NCBI RefSeq assembly: GCF_000471905.2
Contig: NW_006498192.1
Coordinates: 264,047-328,046 of the forward strand
Reading direction: 5' to 3'
Origin: Amborella trichopoda
Taxonomy: Eukaryota; Streptophyta; Magnoliopsida; Amborellales; Amborellaceae
DNA: 64,000 nt
Shown here: positions 22,445 through 33,420 of the stretch, piece after piece
Layout: each line of letters starts with the position of its first letter
How positions within the stretch are numbered: the stretch's first letter is position 1
The notes under the pieces: model-generated
Database searches by the model: none
The model's input: the letters and a program-made list of their open reading frames with translations, nothing else
Told to the model about the DNA's origin: nothing
Position numbers and translations under genes: made by a program

Positions 22445-22720
22445 TGAGCAGAGAGGAAGGAGAGAAAACAGAGAGAGATTACGAAAGAGAAGAAAGAGAA
22501 AGGAAAGATAAAGAAAAAGAAAGAAAGTGGATGAAGAAGATCAGAGAAGAAATAGAAAAGAAAGATATCGACGAGACGAGAGAGAAAGAGAGATGAGAGG
22601 AGGAGAGAGAAAGAGGGATGAGAGGAGGAGAGAAAGAGAGGGATGAGAGGAGGAGAAAGAAAGAGAGGGATGAGAGGAGGAGAGAGAAAGAGAGATGAGA
22701 GGAGGAGAGAGAAAGTTACC
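22445..22720. repeat. Polypurine tract of the element B 3' LTR
   Basis: About 275 bp of A/G-rich plus strand made of GATGAGAGGAGGAGAGA and AAAGAGAGG units; shorter than in A. Confidence 0.9.
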
Positions 22721-22804
22721 TTCATCAAAAGGACCAGACCTTTTCTTCTCTCTCCTCTCTCTCTCCAAGATGTACCCACAATTTGAACATCAAAACTCTT
22801 AAAT

Positions 22805-22868
22805 TTTATTGATGAGCATTGAAAACTCAAGGGTCCTATAACAATTGCGTTTAACATGTACTTATAAA
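22805..22868 (-). promoter_or_regulatory. LTR promoter core of element B 3' LTR
   Basis: Minus strand ACTTTATAAG around 22868-22862 and AATAAA at 22810-22805; spacing as in A. Confidence 0.6.
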
Positions 22869-25709
22869 GTTGGGCCCAAACATGGGAGGATGCCCAAAAA
22901 CTACGTAAATTGATGATAACTACAATTTAATTAAATTAGAAGAAATGCTAATATATGATGAAAAATGATTGTTGTGTCCCTGCCAACCAATATGTGAAAT
23001 ACCAAAATAGTCCCTGCTGCTACCTTAGAGCTTGCGTGATCTTCCATAGATGATTCGGTGTTGCTCCGACATCCATTTGGCCAAAAGATGATTACTTTAT
23101 TGTCGGACTCGACATGACGATTGATTTGATACCAACTTCGAGCCATGAATCATGTTTTTAGGCCACGATCATAGGACTCAAAATTTGTATAGAGCTTGAA
23201 AACTTCCGATCTATAGTGTGCTTGTTTCTTGATGTTTGTCTTTGATTACTTTATTGAATTGTACTAAACATGCCTTCACGGTCACATTGCAACGAACGTA
23301 GCTTGATTTCGTGTTCATACGAAGATGTCGTCGTTTCGGGTTTTTGGTTGGATCTTGAAATCTGACGGTCGAAATCTATAGAAACTTTGATGCCTTCGTG
23401 TACCAAATCCAATCGTTCATCATATGTGGGGATTAGTTCAAAGATAGCCTTGGGCCTTACGTACATAATGCAATTGGTTTCACGTCGATCGGGTACGTGA
23501 GCGTCATGATATGGCCACTCGAGTGAGGCATGCTACTGCTAAATTTTTGAAACTATCTTCATGAGTCGTCAATTTCTCTCTAGTTTTCTCCCTACTTGGG
23601 TATCGTCATGGGTCGTGCCACATATCAAAATACTCGTCTTGATAAGGTGAACATGGTCACCAAATTTGAGAGTGATCCGACTCAAAACGAGTGAGATACG
23701 GGCCTTTGAAGTCACTACTCGGGACTATGCACATCAACCTCCTTTAATGGAGATTGGTGTAGGGAGGCCGCACGAGAATAGCATGTGACCTACCGCTTTT
23801 AATTGTTTCACCTATAATTTTGTCTTGGAACGTCCGTTTAAGCCGAAACCCTTCCTATAGGGGTTCTTGATCGTGCCGGATCCAATGGCAGTGGTCCCAT
23901 AGTTGTTTGATGCACAAAAAATAGAGTTCTAGTTACGGGGTTCATTTCAGGGTCTTAGAGGCTGATTTTTCTGAAATTGTTTCTTTGTCTGCAGTACCTT
24001 TGACATATCGGATTATGACGAAACTTGATAGATGGCCTTTTAAAGTGCTTAGGAAGATTCTGAGGCATTCTGGAGTAATTATGAGACTGTTCAAAATTTC
24101 ATTGTATGTCGCGGCCTTATTGACTGGCTTCCTCTTTATTCCACATCAGGGACCAAGGTGCTGAAAAATGTCTTCAAACAGCTTGTCGTGCCGAATGTTA
24201 TGCTTTGAGAGAAGCGAGAAGGACAACATTCAAAAAATTTCCTTCGACTTTATTACTTTTGTCTTCCAAACCATAGGACCATGTGAACACCGTGGAGATC
24301 CACACAATGCTATACTAGGATGCTTAGACATTTGGATATAATGTACAGGTCCATCCGTGGAGACTTTAGTGGGAGAAGAGACTTTTTTGAGGGATCCTAT
24401 CAAAGTCCTCACCCTCGTGTGGACTGTTTGTGATTTTGACAGCTAAGGATTTGTTACGGACCTCATTGGTCAGAATCAGGCCCGTCTAGCAGTCCAGTGC
24501 CGTGTTGAAGGGCATTTTTCCCATTTAGTCTGGGTTTTTATATCGTCTAGTATTGGTCCACATTTCGAGGATTTTGTTTTGTTTGTTCTGGATTGTGCAC
24601 CAGATATTCCTTAGTGGGCAGGGTACCTTAGTTTATTGAAGTGACCAGCTTTGGGTATAACCCCTTCCCATTGCTTTGTAGTTTAAACAATCAAGATACC
24701 TCTCTTCTTCTTCCAAGGCGACCCTTGAGGATTCAATCCTAATTGCTGCATCACAAGTCCAAAGTCATGGCTGACTTGGCTTTCTTGGGGCTTCTATAAC
24801 ATCTCTGAAGAATGTTAGCGACCTTGTGGGAATAATACTCTTCTTCATGAGACTTGTCTTGCCTTTTGGAGAGTTTTCTATTCGTCGAGTCCTTTTTACG
24901 AATGGACTCAAGTTGTCAGAATATTTTCCTTGAAGCTCGTATTTTTGGATTCTAGTATTGTGACACCAGGGATTTTTCTCTTTGAGTGTGGGTTGAAGCC
25001 ATCTGTTGAGGCAAATGCTGCATCAACCTGTTTATTGGTCCAAGCGCCCTTTGCAGGCTTTCACCTGGACTTGGGAAGCGGCGCTGTAGAGACAGTTTTC
25101 ACCAACTTCTTTTTATTTGGGGTTCTTTTACCCATGAGCTTTCGGCCATGTCCACCTTTTTTTTTTCCTTTTTTACTCATGATGCCCTTTTTGGGTTTTC
25201 GTCATGCCCGTGTTTTTATTCACGGAACTCTCTTACGCTTGGTTTCGTGACCATGCCCATCCATCATTTTTACTCATGGCGTTCCCTTATCTAGGTATAC
25301 ACCATGCCCGATATTTTTTTTTTTTATTAAGTCGTATTTATGGTCATGCCTTCAGGACCTGTGCAAAGCCTTTTAATGTCATGCGATCAGGATGTGGTTT
25401 GAGGTCATACAGCTGGACCATGATGGTGATGGATGACAGTATGTGAAGGCCATGGAGTGAGTATGGTGGTGATTTTGGCTCACTTTGGAGAGATGGCATG
25501 AGGCTACCTATGAAAAGTGGAAGATGTATGAATGAAAGGTGAAAAGTGGTGACACATTGACTGACAACGAGTATGGATGGTGGGATGGTTCGCCATTTTG
25601 TGAGCATGTGTGAGACTCAATGGGTAATGATGAAGGTAGTGAACGCACGATTTGGTCGGTTGGGGAAAACATGCATGAAAATGCACATAAAGCGCATGTG
25701 CACGTATGT

Positions 25710-26125
25710 AAGGTCATGCCTCCAGCACCTGTGCAATATAGTTTAATGTCATGCGGTTAGGACGTGCACTATGGTTTAAGGTCATATAGCTTGGACCGTG
25801 GTTATGCAGTTTAGAGTCATGCAACTAGGACCTTGCAGTTTAAGGTCGTGCAAGTAAACCTCTGCTACAGTTTTAAGGTCATATAGTTTGGACCATGGTG
25901 CTAAGCCTTTTATCGTCATGCGGTCAGGACGTGCACTATGGTTTAAGGTCATATAGCTTGGACAGGGGCTGCACAGTATAAAGTCTTGCAACAGGGACTA
26001 TGCAGTTTTAAGGTCGTGCAACTAGATCTCTGCTACATTTTAAGATCATAGAGTTTGGACCATGGAGTTTAGGGTCGTGCATCTAGACCAAGGCTGTGCA
26101 ATTTAAGGTCATGCAAGATAGACCA
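25710..26125. repeat. Tandem repeat array of about 30-bp units in the element B 3' UTR
   Basis: About 13 imperfect copies of the same AGTTTAAGGTCATATAGCTT / GGACCGTG unit seen in A and D. The array is roughly half as long as in A, so copy number changes between family members. Confidence 0.82.
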
Positions 26126-26754
26126 TTGTGTGGGTCGCCATGTAGGTGAAGCTTCATGGGGGATAGGTCTATGGATAGCAATCTGACCCCCTTAGGATAA
26201 AACGATAACATGGATTTTAGATAGGAAGCATACTTTACTGAGGATTAGGGGACAAGTATGATTCCCTAAGGTGAAAGATGGAACTCCATGGGGAATAGGA
26301 TTATGACAGGTTACCCGACACTTGGGGATAGGATGGCTTGGTGTGCAATTGACCCATAGGGATTAAAGGGTAAGAACATCCCTAACTCCGCTAGGGATCA
26401 ATGGGCTGCAGTACGAGTGTAATTCCTACTAGGGATGAGGGACAGTGGATTGCTCTTGACTCTAATGGGGATGACCAGTCGTGGCTTAGATGGAACGGTT
26501 TGGATGCAACTCCACTAAGGATAGTGGTAGGACACACACAGTGATGACCATGTTCTGGCACGTGTGGTGTTAGAACATGCATGACGCTAGCATGAGGCGT
26601 GTAACACGCACGACAGCATGTTTGAGAAGTAGAAGCGTTGACACGTACACGAATTTTAACGCGGGCAGAGGCAACACAAGAGGCGCTAGCATGCGAAGTG
26701 GCAACACACGTGGCGGTAAACTTGAGAACACAACCGGCGTAGGGTACATTGGAG

Positions 26755-26860
26755 AACACAGTTGACGCTGGTTCTTTTGAGGACATAGCCGGTGCTGGGT
26801 CTTTGAGAACACAGCCAGTGCTGTGTACATTGAGAACACAGCCGGTGCTAAGTACGAGTT
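26755..26860. repeat. CGGTGCT module group 1 in element B
   Basis: Four copies of GAGAACACAGCCGGTGCTGG-like units at about 25-30 bp spacing. They match the left arm and loop of the stem-loop units of the A and D LTRs. Confidence 0.7.
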
Positions 26861-27047
26861 AGTGTTCAGGCCTTGGGCCCAAGACCGACTCGGTTCTGGT
26901 CCCTGTTTGCTAGAGTTTTCATGGGCGGCAGTAAACTTTCATTCGGGCCTCGGGTCCGAGCTCGACCAGATCCGGACCACCATCGTTTGGCCTTTTAGGA
27001 TGTGACTGACATTCCTGATTTTTGGGGGGCACTTTAGGGAAGCTTTT

Positions 27048-27058
27048 CTTATATAATG
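27048..27058 (+). promoter_or_regulatory. Candidate TATA box of the antisense gene in element B
   Basis: Plus strand CTTATATAATG, about 900 bp before the first supported codons of the antisense gene and followed by no other obvious TATA element. It fits a promoter independent of the LTRs, but no other promoter element is recognised. The stretch 27060-27650 after it holds no supported gene. Confidence 0.35.
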
Positions 27059-27654
27059 GGGTAAACCCCATTTGTAGTGTTTTACCGCAGATTAAAACGG
27101 CTAAGTCATTTCAACAGTGAACGTGAGAGAGCTCCTGATGAGAATTCCGGCGAGCACATAGAGCACTCAAATGATTTAGGCTGGAGTTTACTAGCAAGTA
27201 GGGGCAAGTTCTGGCTGATAAAAGAGAATGCCGGAGAGAATGAGTAGTTTGCCAGGTTAGCGAAGAAAACATGGGGTTTTGCCAAGGAATTTCAGAGACT
27301 CCAGCGATAGTTTTTGGGGGTTTCAGAGAGGAACAAGGGGGGAAGTTGCAGCAGAGGGCTGCTTGGGGGCTTTTGCTAGTTTCTGGTGGTCTTCCAGTAG
27401 TGTGCATGAAGGGGAAAGGCTTCGCAGTGGGTTTCTGGAGGTAGAGGGAATTTTTGGTGGGGAACCAAGAGGTCGCGGGAGGCAAACAGTCACTTGGAGA
27501 TGCTGTGAGGTGAACGACTATCAATCCATACATGTGAAGTCGTGCATCAGGGCATGTCGTGGCGACAGTTGTCAGGCGGCGTAGCAGGGCTCGAGGTGAC
27601 ACATGCAGAATCTGTAACACTTGTAGGAGATTTGAACATGAGCTGTGATAGTCC

Positions 27655-27915
27655 TTTGAAAGAACAATCGGTGCTTGGCGTTAGCAAACACAATCGGCGC
27701 TGGGCATTTAATGCACACAACCGACGCTCGGCATTGACGAGCACAACTAACGCTAAGCATTGGAGAACATAGCTGGCGCTAGGCATTGACAAACACTACC
27801 GGTGCTAAGCATTAGTGAACACAGATGACACTAGGCATTGGCGAACACTGCCGGGGCTAGGCATCTGAGAATGCAACCGGAGGTGGGTTTTTGGGAAGCA
27901 CAGCCTGCACCAGCC
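27655..27915. repeat. CGGCGCTAGGCAT module group 2 in element B (about 8-9 units, 33 bp)
   Basis: Units such as AACACAATCGGCGCTGGGCA, ACACAACCGACGCTCGGCAT and AACATAGCTGGCGCTAGGCA repeat at about 33 bp. They equal the left arm plus loop of the D LTR stem-loops (ACACAGTCGGCGCTAGGCAT) but mostly lack the closing arm. They sit directly upstream of the antisense gene. Confidence 0.78.
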
Positions 27916-27963
27916 TATGCCATAGTGATTTGCGCACAAGAGTAGGTCATTAAACTTGATAAA

Positions 27964-30900
27964 ATGGCTGGCCCTTCTCACAGGATCCCTAATGTGAAGA
28001 ATCTTTTGAGGGGAGGAGAGGTCAGCACCAGTGAATTTACTGGTGAGAGTCTAGTGAGGGGCAAGCCTATTTGGCTCATTGATGCATTGTGCAAGCCAGA
28101 GTGGCCTCTCATCGTCACCTTTGTTACTGACCCCGTTGGCTTTGAATTCTAGGAGACAATGATGGAAATGTCCGTATCGAAGAGGGAATGACCCTTCTTC
28201 ATTGTATGAATAGGAATGTGGCTTCCACTGCTAATATACCCACTTTGGGGAAGAGAATGGTGAAGACCAAAGGGATGATGTGGCCTTCTTTTAGTCTTCA
28301 TGTCTAGGGGGAACATCAATATTTAAAAGGGTACACTTCCTGGACCATCCAAGTGCTAAGATCACACAGAAGCATTCTTGAGCGTGCTTCTTTGCTAGCA
28401 GCAATTCAATGCTCATTTAGCTATTATGATAGGTGTTTCAATACTATTAAAGTGTTGTTAGAGACATGGAGTCATGTTAGCAACACATGGCTCCTTGGGC
28501 ATGGGGAGGCAAGACTCTCCTTATTGGATCTTCATTTTATTGGCGGCCTTCCACTGATCGGGACAATGTATGACGAGTTCATGTGTCAGAACTCGGTCGT
28601 CATTGGTGGTGCTCGCTTGAGGAGAGAGGAACCGCCGGCCAGTCTTCATAAATTTTTTGAGATATACCAGTTGCTTCATTCCAAGTCTAGCAATAGTTGG
28701 GTAACCTTCACCAAATGTGTGAAATTCTTTTACGGGGATTACCTTGAAGATGGTTGAGCTACTTCAAGAAAGAAAGGGAAGGCAATTGTAAAGGGGACGC
28801 CTCCCATCTATAAATATGAGACCAGTGATGATTTCGTCTTCTTGGCCGCTTACCTGACCTTATTCTTATGCAAATTCGTTATTCCTAAAGGGGCAGATGA
28901 CATCCGACCAAGCACTCTCTATGTGTCTTGCGATATGGCGAGGGGATGCTAGTATGCTCTTGCTCAACAAGTCTTACGCAATATCTACACGGACTGAGGG
29001 ATCATCTCCAGGGGGAAAGCCTACATGGGAAAAGAGGGGGGAAATGGCATTATCAGGGGAGAAGCCTTTCCTGGAGATTTTAAGACTCCATTCCCCATCC
29101 ATTATATGTATGGGTGGCTAGGGGCCTATTTCCCTTCCACTTATGTCAGAAGTCAGGGCTTAGGGGAGAACATATGCCCTTTCTTGATGATAATTACTAG
29201 TCAAAAGGCTATCTTTCATAGCCCAAGGGAGGCTCGGAGCTTGTTTGGGTATGACTCCTCAAATATGCATTGGGTCCCATTTCCAGTCAGGAGTTTTACT
29301 AACCATGCTTTTATTGATGAATTGGGGAAGGAGTTGGATGGTGCTCTGACGACTATCAGGGGGCTCACGTTCATGTTGAGCGTTAAAGATGGGGTTTTGC
29401 CCTATCGGTCCCCAAACTATGCCAGACTGGAAGGGTACTTTCCTCATCTCTTCTCCTGTCAACATGGGCTTGATCAGAGCTGCCCTTTCTCTGTGTTTTT
29501 TGAAAAGTGCTGCAGAGTAAAAACTGGGAAAAAGGAAGAGCTTGGGACTCTTTGAGAATGCTGGATACCAGAGCATGTACGGACCACATGGTCCACATGT
29601 TTGGAGGCGACAAACATTAGCAAGTATGTGCTACCCCACTTTGACAGAAGGGTCCGGGTGACTCGGGCCCATGCACGCTGGTGGAGGCTTACCAGCTCGG
29701 GGTACTGGGATGCTGATCACCCCTGAAAAGGAGAAAATGGCAATTGGAGTCAAGAGGTTGGATAGAGGAGGATCTTCAATGCTCCCACTCTTAGCGAGGT
29801 TTTTGACTTGGGGTATTCATGGAATTGGCAGACTCTTGGAATCCCTCGAGGGATAGCGGCTAACGACACTTCGCTGCAACTTCTTGCCATGAAGAAAAAG
29901 ACTGGGAGCATCTTTGATAAACACAGCTCCGCCTTCAAATGGAAGGAGGACAGAAAGGTCTTAAGTAATGAGGGGCATCCAGTCCAGGACTTGAACGCAT
30001 TGATCAGGAGTGGTCCTCACAGTAGACTTGCTGCGGGACCTTCTCAAGGAGAGAGTTCTGAAGCGGCTACTCCTCCTCTAGCAGGAGGGATGAAAAAGAA
30101 ATGCTCTACCCCTACCGGTACTCATGCACCAGCTCAGGATTGTAGACCTGCTCGAAGACGTAGGGGTGCCAAACTTCATGTGATCTAAGAATCAGGAGGT
30201 AGCTCTTCCACCTATGAGTCATTAGCTGCTCCCTCAGTGTCACGTTTTGTGCTTTCTCGATCATCTTCTGCCTCTTCTGAACTGTTTGCTACTTCTCTAG
30301 AGATCGAAGTGGATGAATCCGGCCCCACCGAGCCGATTATTATAACTTTTGATCAAGAGGTGACTTCGGAACTTCGGGTGGCGTCTCCAAGCCCAAGGGG
30401 GATTCTTGAGTTAGATCTAATTCCAATGGACGTCAATGAGGCTGAAGGCTGTACAATCATTTCCCAAGGGGAGGAACCTAACACTGACATGGCCTTTGAC
30501 CCCAAGAAATTACTGCCTCGGTTGAGACAGGGGTTGAGGTAATGGATGTTGAAGGCCAGGGAATCTTTCTTGAGGTGGATCCTATGATTAGCGAGACTGT
30601 CAAGCATCAAGAGGCTGCTGTCCTAGAGGGCATAGGTCATGGAGATGAAGGGGTTGAGCTCTTTATGATAGGAGTGTTGGCTAAGGAGGATGCAGACCAG
30701 GCAGAAGAGGCCACGGCAGAGCCTGAGGTGATGACCTTAGAAGATGAAGGTCAAAGGGAAAAGGTGGCCCCTGAGCTTGTCGAAGCTGAAGTGATAGTTC
30801 AGGAGAGTGAGGAACCATGAAGAGATGCTGGCCTTGTACTCGTCGAGGCCATGGCAAGGGGTGAGAGACCAGAGGAAGAGGCTCCCTTGGAGCATGCTGG

Positions 30901-31795
30901 GGTAGGAGTGGTGGCTCCAACAGGCGAGGGACGAGGTGATGAGGTTGGTTTTGAAGAAGCCAGGCAGATTGAGGCTGGGGTTGCCTCTGAATCTGAGATG
31001 CCCGAAGCTATGGACTTCACAATTGTTTCAAAAGAGCTAGTGACTCAAATGGCTATCACCTTTACAAGCCCGATCCTTCAAATCGAAGCCTCTTCAGCAG
31101 TGGCAAACCCAGTAGTATCATCCAGGCCCATTTTCAGTGGAGTTTCTGGTATAATTGCAAGAATGCTTCGTGCAGGCCTTCAGGGCTCAAGGGAGCTGCC
31201 TCTCAATGAGTTGGGCAAGGCCTTGGCCAAACTGCGGGATTTTGCTGCTGCGACCACTATTTTTAGGAGTGCGTCAAAAGTCCTTTCTCATTTTGATGCT
31301 ACTTTAAATGAGTTGAAGAGCTGGTGGTCAGGAAGACTGCATTATGAGGCAGAAACCATCAGGCTAGCTTCCTTAAAGGCGTCAATCTCGCGTTGTCATG
31401 AGGGAATAGATTCCTGCACTAAGAAGAAGGTCACTATGGTTTCTTGTCGGCTCGACATCAAGATGGAGGGGAGAACTTGCTTCAACATGATGATTGGAAT
31501 AAGGGCGGAGATGCAAAAAATTAAGAAAGGAATTCAATGATCTTCAAAAGGAGATGATTCAGAGAAGGGCTTTGGATACTTCTTTGGCTGAGGATCTATC
31601 AGAACTCACTCGTACCATTGAATAAAAAACCACCTCCATGGAGCAGGAAACTCAAATGGTGGTCGAGCTGAAGGAGTGTATCCAGCATGCCGAGGCGTCT
31701 TCCGCCACATCTGGAGCAGAGATCAAAAGATCATTGATCTTTGTTACGAGTGTCCTTCCTTTGTCAGCACTTGTAAATATTTTGAATTTATGAAT
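27964..31795 (+). pseudogene. Antisense gene in element B: plant-mobile-domain-like protein with coiled-coil tail, broken
   Basis: Runs opposite to gag. The beginning (27964-28152) is open, then 28353-28757 and 29025-29555 give LLGHGEARLSLLDLHFIGGL, FLAAYLTLFLCKFVIPKGAD, FPIHYMYGWLGAYFPSTYV and YFPHLFSCQHGLDQSCP. The order and spacing resemble the plant mobile domain (aminotransferase-like, Pfam PMD), known from host genes and transposons: LxxxGGLP, the FLxxxLxxFVxP box, the IHYxxGWL box and the YxPxxxxxQxGxDQ box. A variable Glu/Pro/Ser-rich middle follows (29671-30820), then a tail (30851-31540 and on to about 31790 after a frameshift) with heptad-like KKLRKEFNDLQKEM and SLAEDLSELTRTIE. At least five stops or frameshifts. 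Tat-lineage elements are known to carry extra ORFs in this region, some with a domain otherwise linked to DNA transposons. The assignment to PMD is by eye. Confidence 0.7.
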
Positions 31796-31798
31796 AAA
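31793..31798 (+). terminator. Candidate polyadenylation signal of the antisense gene
   Basis: AATAAA on the plus strand directly after the predicted stop of the coiled-coil frame (within TTTATGAATAAAATGC). It ends the antisense gene about 130 bp before the end of the facing gag-protease region. Confidence 0.5.
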
Positions 31799-31927
31799 AT
31801 GCTTCTTTTTCTCTTCTGGCTGATTTTGCTGCATGATTTCACTCTTATTTTACTTTGTTGCACCTCATTTGCTCTTTTTGGGCTTGAACACCTATCAAAA
31901 TTTTTATTGTCTCAATAGGCTAATACC

Positions 31928-32554
31928 CTAGGCCTTGTTTAGTCTTGTGACGAGCTTTGTCGCTTCAATGACTTCGAATGGGGAAGCAATTGCTTCTTCT
32001 CCCCTTAACGTTTGATTGGCCAAGGGTTCATAATTCGTTTTTCTCATCATTTGATGGGCTTTCTCACTATAGATAGTCCAATCAAGAGGGGCTTTGGCTT
32101 CCATTCGAGGTGCATTCACTTCAAGCCCATCATAGCTCTTAGTCTCAGGCACGAACTCCTTCAGATGTTTTAAAGCAGTACGCATAACTTCCAATGGGCT
32201 ATGAAGACTGCAAACTTTGCTTCTTAACTCTGTTAGGGGATCCTATTCCCGAGGGCGAGAAGGTTGTCCTTTCTCAAACTGCTCTCCTCCCATCAAACCA
32301 GGGAAGTGTAGAACTTGTGGTTGACTATTGGTCTGAACTGGCCCTGTGGTGGGACGAGGAGCATCTTCTATGCTTATAGCAACCGGGTTTTGAAAAATCT
32401 TCCTTTGCAGCTGGCATGCCACTTCTTCTTTCAAGAGTGCAATAGGGACATGCATGACTTTTTGATGATCCGGCATGTAGGTGACTTTTGGAGCTGGGAA
32501 TTCTATCCCCATGACTTGTTCAATCTCAAGAGTGGCCTCTGGTTCATCTTCTAA
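31928..32554 (-). pseudogene. Element B post-protease segment
   Basis: Minus-strand frames give MGIEFPAPKVTYMPDHQKVM and HVPIALLKEEVACQLQ (32512-32243), then LKHLKEFVPETKSYDGLEV and HQMMRKTNYEPLANQTLRGE (32194-31928). The MMRK-x-x-Y segment is where some gypsy elements carry a G-patch (compare 45245-45330 in element C), but the Gly residues are not kept, so this is only a suggestion. The polyprotein stops here; RT never begins. Confidence 0.45.
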
Positions 32555-32559
32555 AAAAG

Positions 32560-33420
32560 GTGGCTCTAGACGGGAAGTAGAGGGGAAGCTTCATCCTTAG
32601 TTTAAATTGGAGATTCTTCATGGGTAGTGAATAACATGCTAAGATGAAGGGGAGTCAGAGGGAGAATTTTGCCTTATCTTTTCTCTTCTATGAATATATC
32701 CACCAATGTTCACCCGACATCTTCAACATCTCCATGGAACGAAGGTTCTATCTTTCTTACAAACTTGTAGTCACCATCATTTGGCTTTTGGGATGACACC
32801 GAATTTGTGAAGTAATATTTAACATCAGCATAGTGAGCCACGACTACAGGAAATGATCTTTTATTGGAATAGACCGTATGCTGTCTCCCATCTCGACTAT
32901 ACTTGAAGCACTGGTGCTACGTGGACGGAACCACCCCCTGGTCGTGGATCCATGGGTGGCCGAGAAGGATGTTGTAGGAGGTTTCAGTGTCGATTACATG
33001 AAACTGAGCATAGTCATTTAATTCACCAAACTTGAGACGAAGGCGGACAGTGTCTGCCGACTTCTCTTTTGACTGGTTGAATTCCTATACTGTAATATGC
33101 GTCGGAGTGAGATCTTCAGAATCTAATCTCAACAGAGTGAGGATTCTCCTTGGGATAAGGTTAACTTCTGACCCTCCATCCTACATAATTCGATTGATGG
33201 GGCATGCATGTAATTCACCAGTCACAAAGAGAGGGTGATTGTGAAATTTTTCGCCCAATTGCCGATCATCCTCTGAGAAGGTGATCGCCATACATCCACT
33301 CAAGATCGATGGGTCCACCTCAATGGGTTCCACTTCAGCCTCATACACTTCTGGATTGAGCCATACGATAGTCCCTTGAGAGCATGAGAGCATCATAGAT
33401 GATGAGAAGAGTCGGAAGCT
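32560..33420 (-). pseudogene. Element B aspartic protease
   Basis: The minus strand reads MAITFSEDDRQLGEKFHNHP, LFVTGELHACPINRIM, a TAG stop, then DGGSEVNLIPRRIL: the active-site Asp of the DGGS box is present (codon at 33180-33178). It continues with FGELNDYAQFHVIDTETSYN and ILLGHPWIHDQGVVPST, the flap-to-C-terminal motifs of plant gypsy proteases, then PSFHGDVEDV. Frames are interrupted by stops at the residue before the active Asp and again later. Element A has lost this domain. Confidence 0.8.

Larger units (their letters stand above)
20715..24180 (-). repeat. Element B 3' LTR
   Basis: 3466 bp. The first part (plus strand) and the last 1.3 kb match the element A LTR, but the middle holds a different stem-loop array (21596-22345). 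Ends are TAGTTAAGTG and TTCAAACA. Confidence 0.9.
24181..27040 (-). other. Element B 3' untranslated region
   Basis: Homologous to the 3' UTR of A: CATGG inverted repeats near 25120-25330, the 30-bp repeat array at 25710-26125, TAGGG-type phrases to 26540, then a block with CGGTGCTGGG modules (26755-26860). The PPT position (24181 on) reads GACAAGC on the sense strand and looks decayed. No supported gene. Confidence 0.75.

Noticed and set aside
21437..22857. Long minus-strand frames with a repeated HGRW/AHRRPCSL pattern
   Set aside because: The protein repeat mirrors the DNA stem-loop array with its 57/60-bp period; all reading frames show it and there is no known domain. The same holds for 38408-39371.
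27111..27620. 169-codon minus-strand frame
   Set aside because: Lies between the TATA box and the antisense gene; no motif, and overlapped by a plus-strand frame of similar length, so chance is likely.
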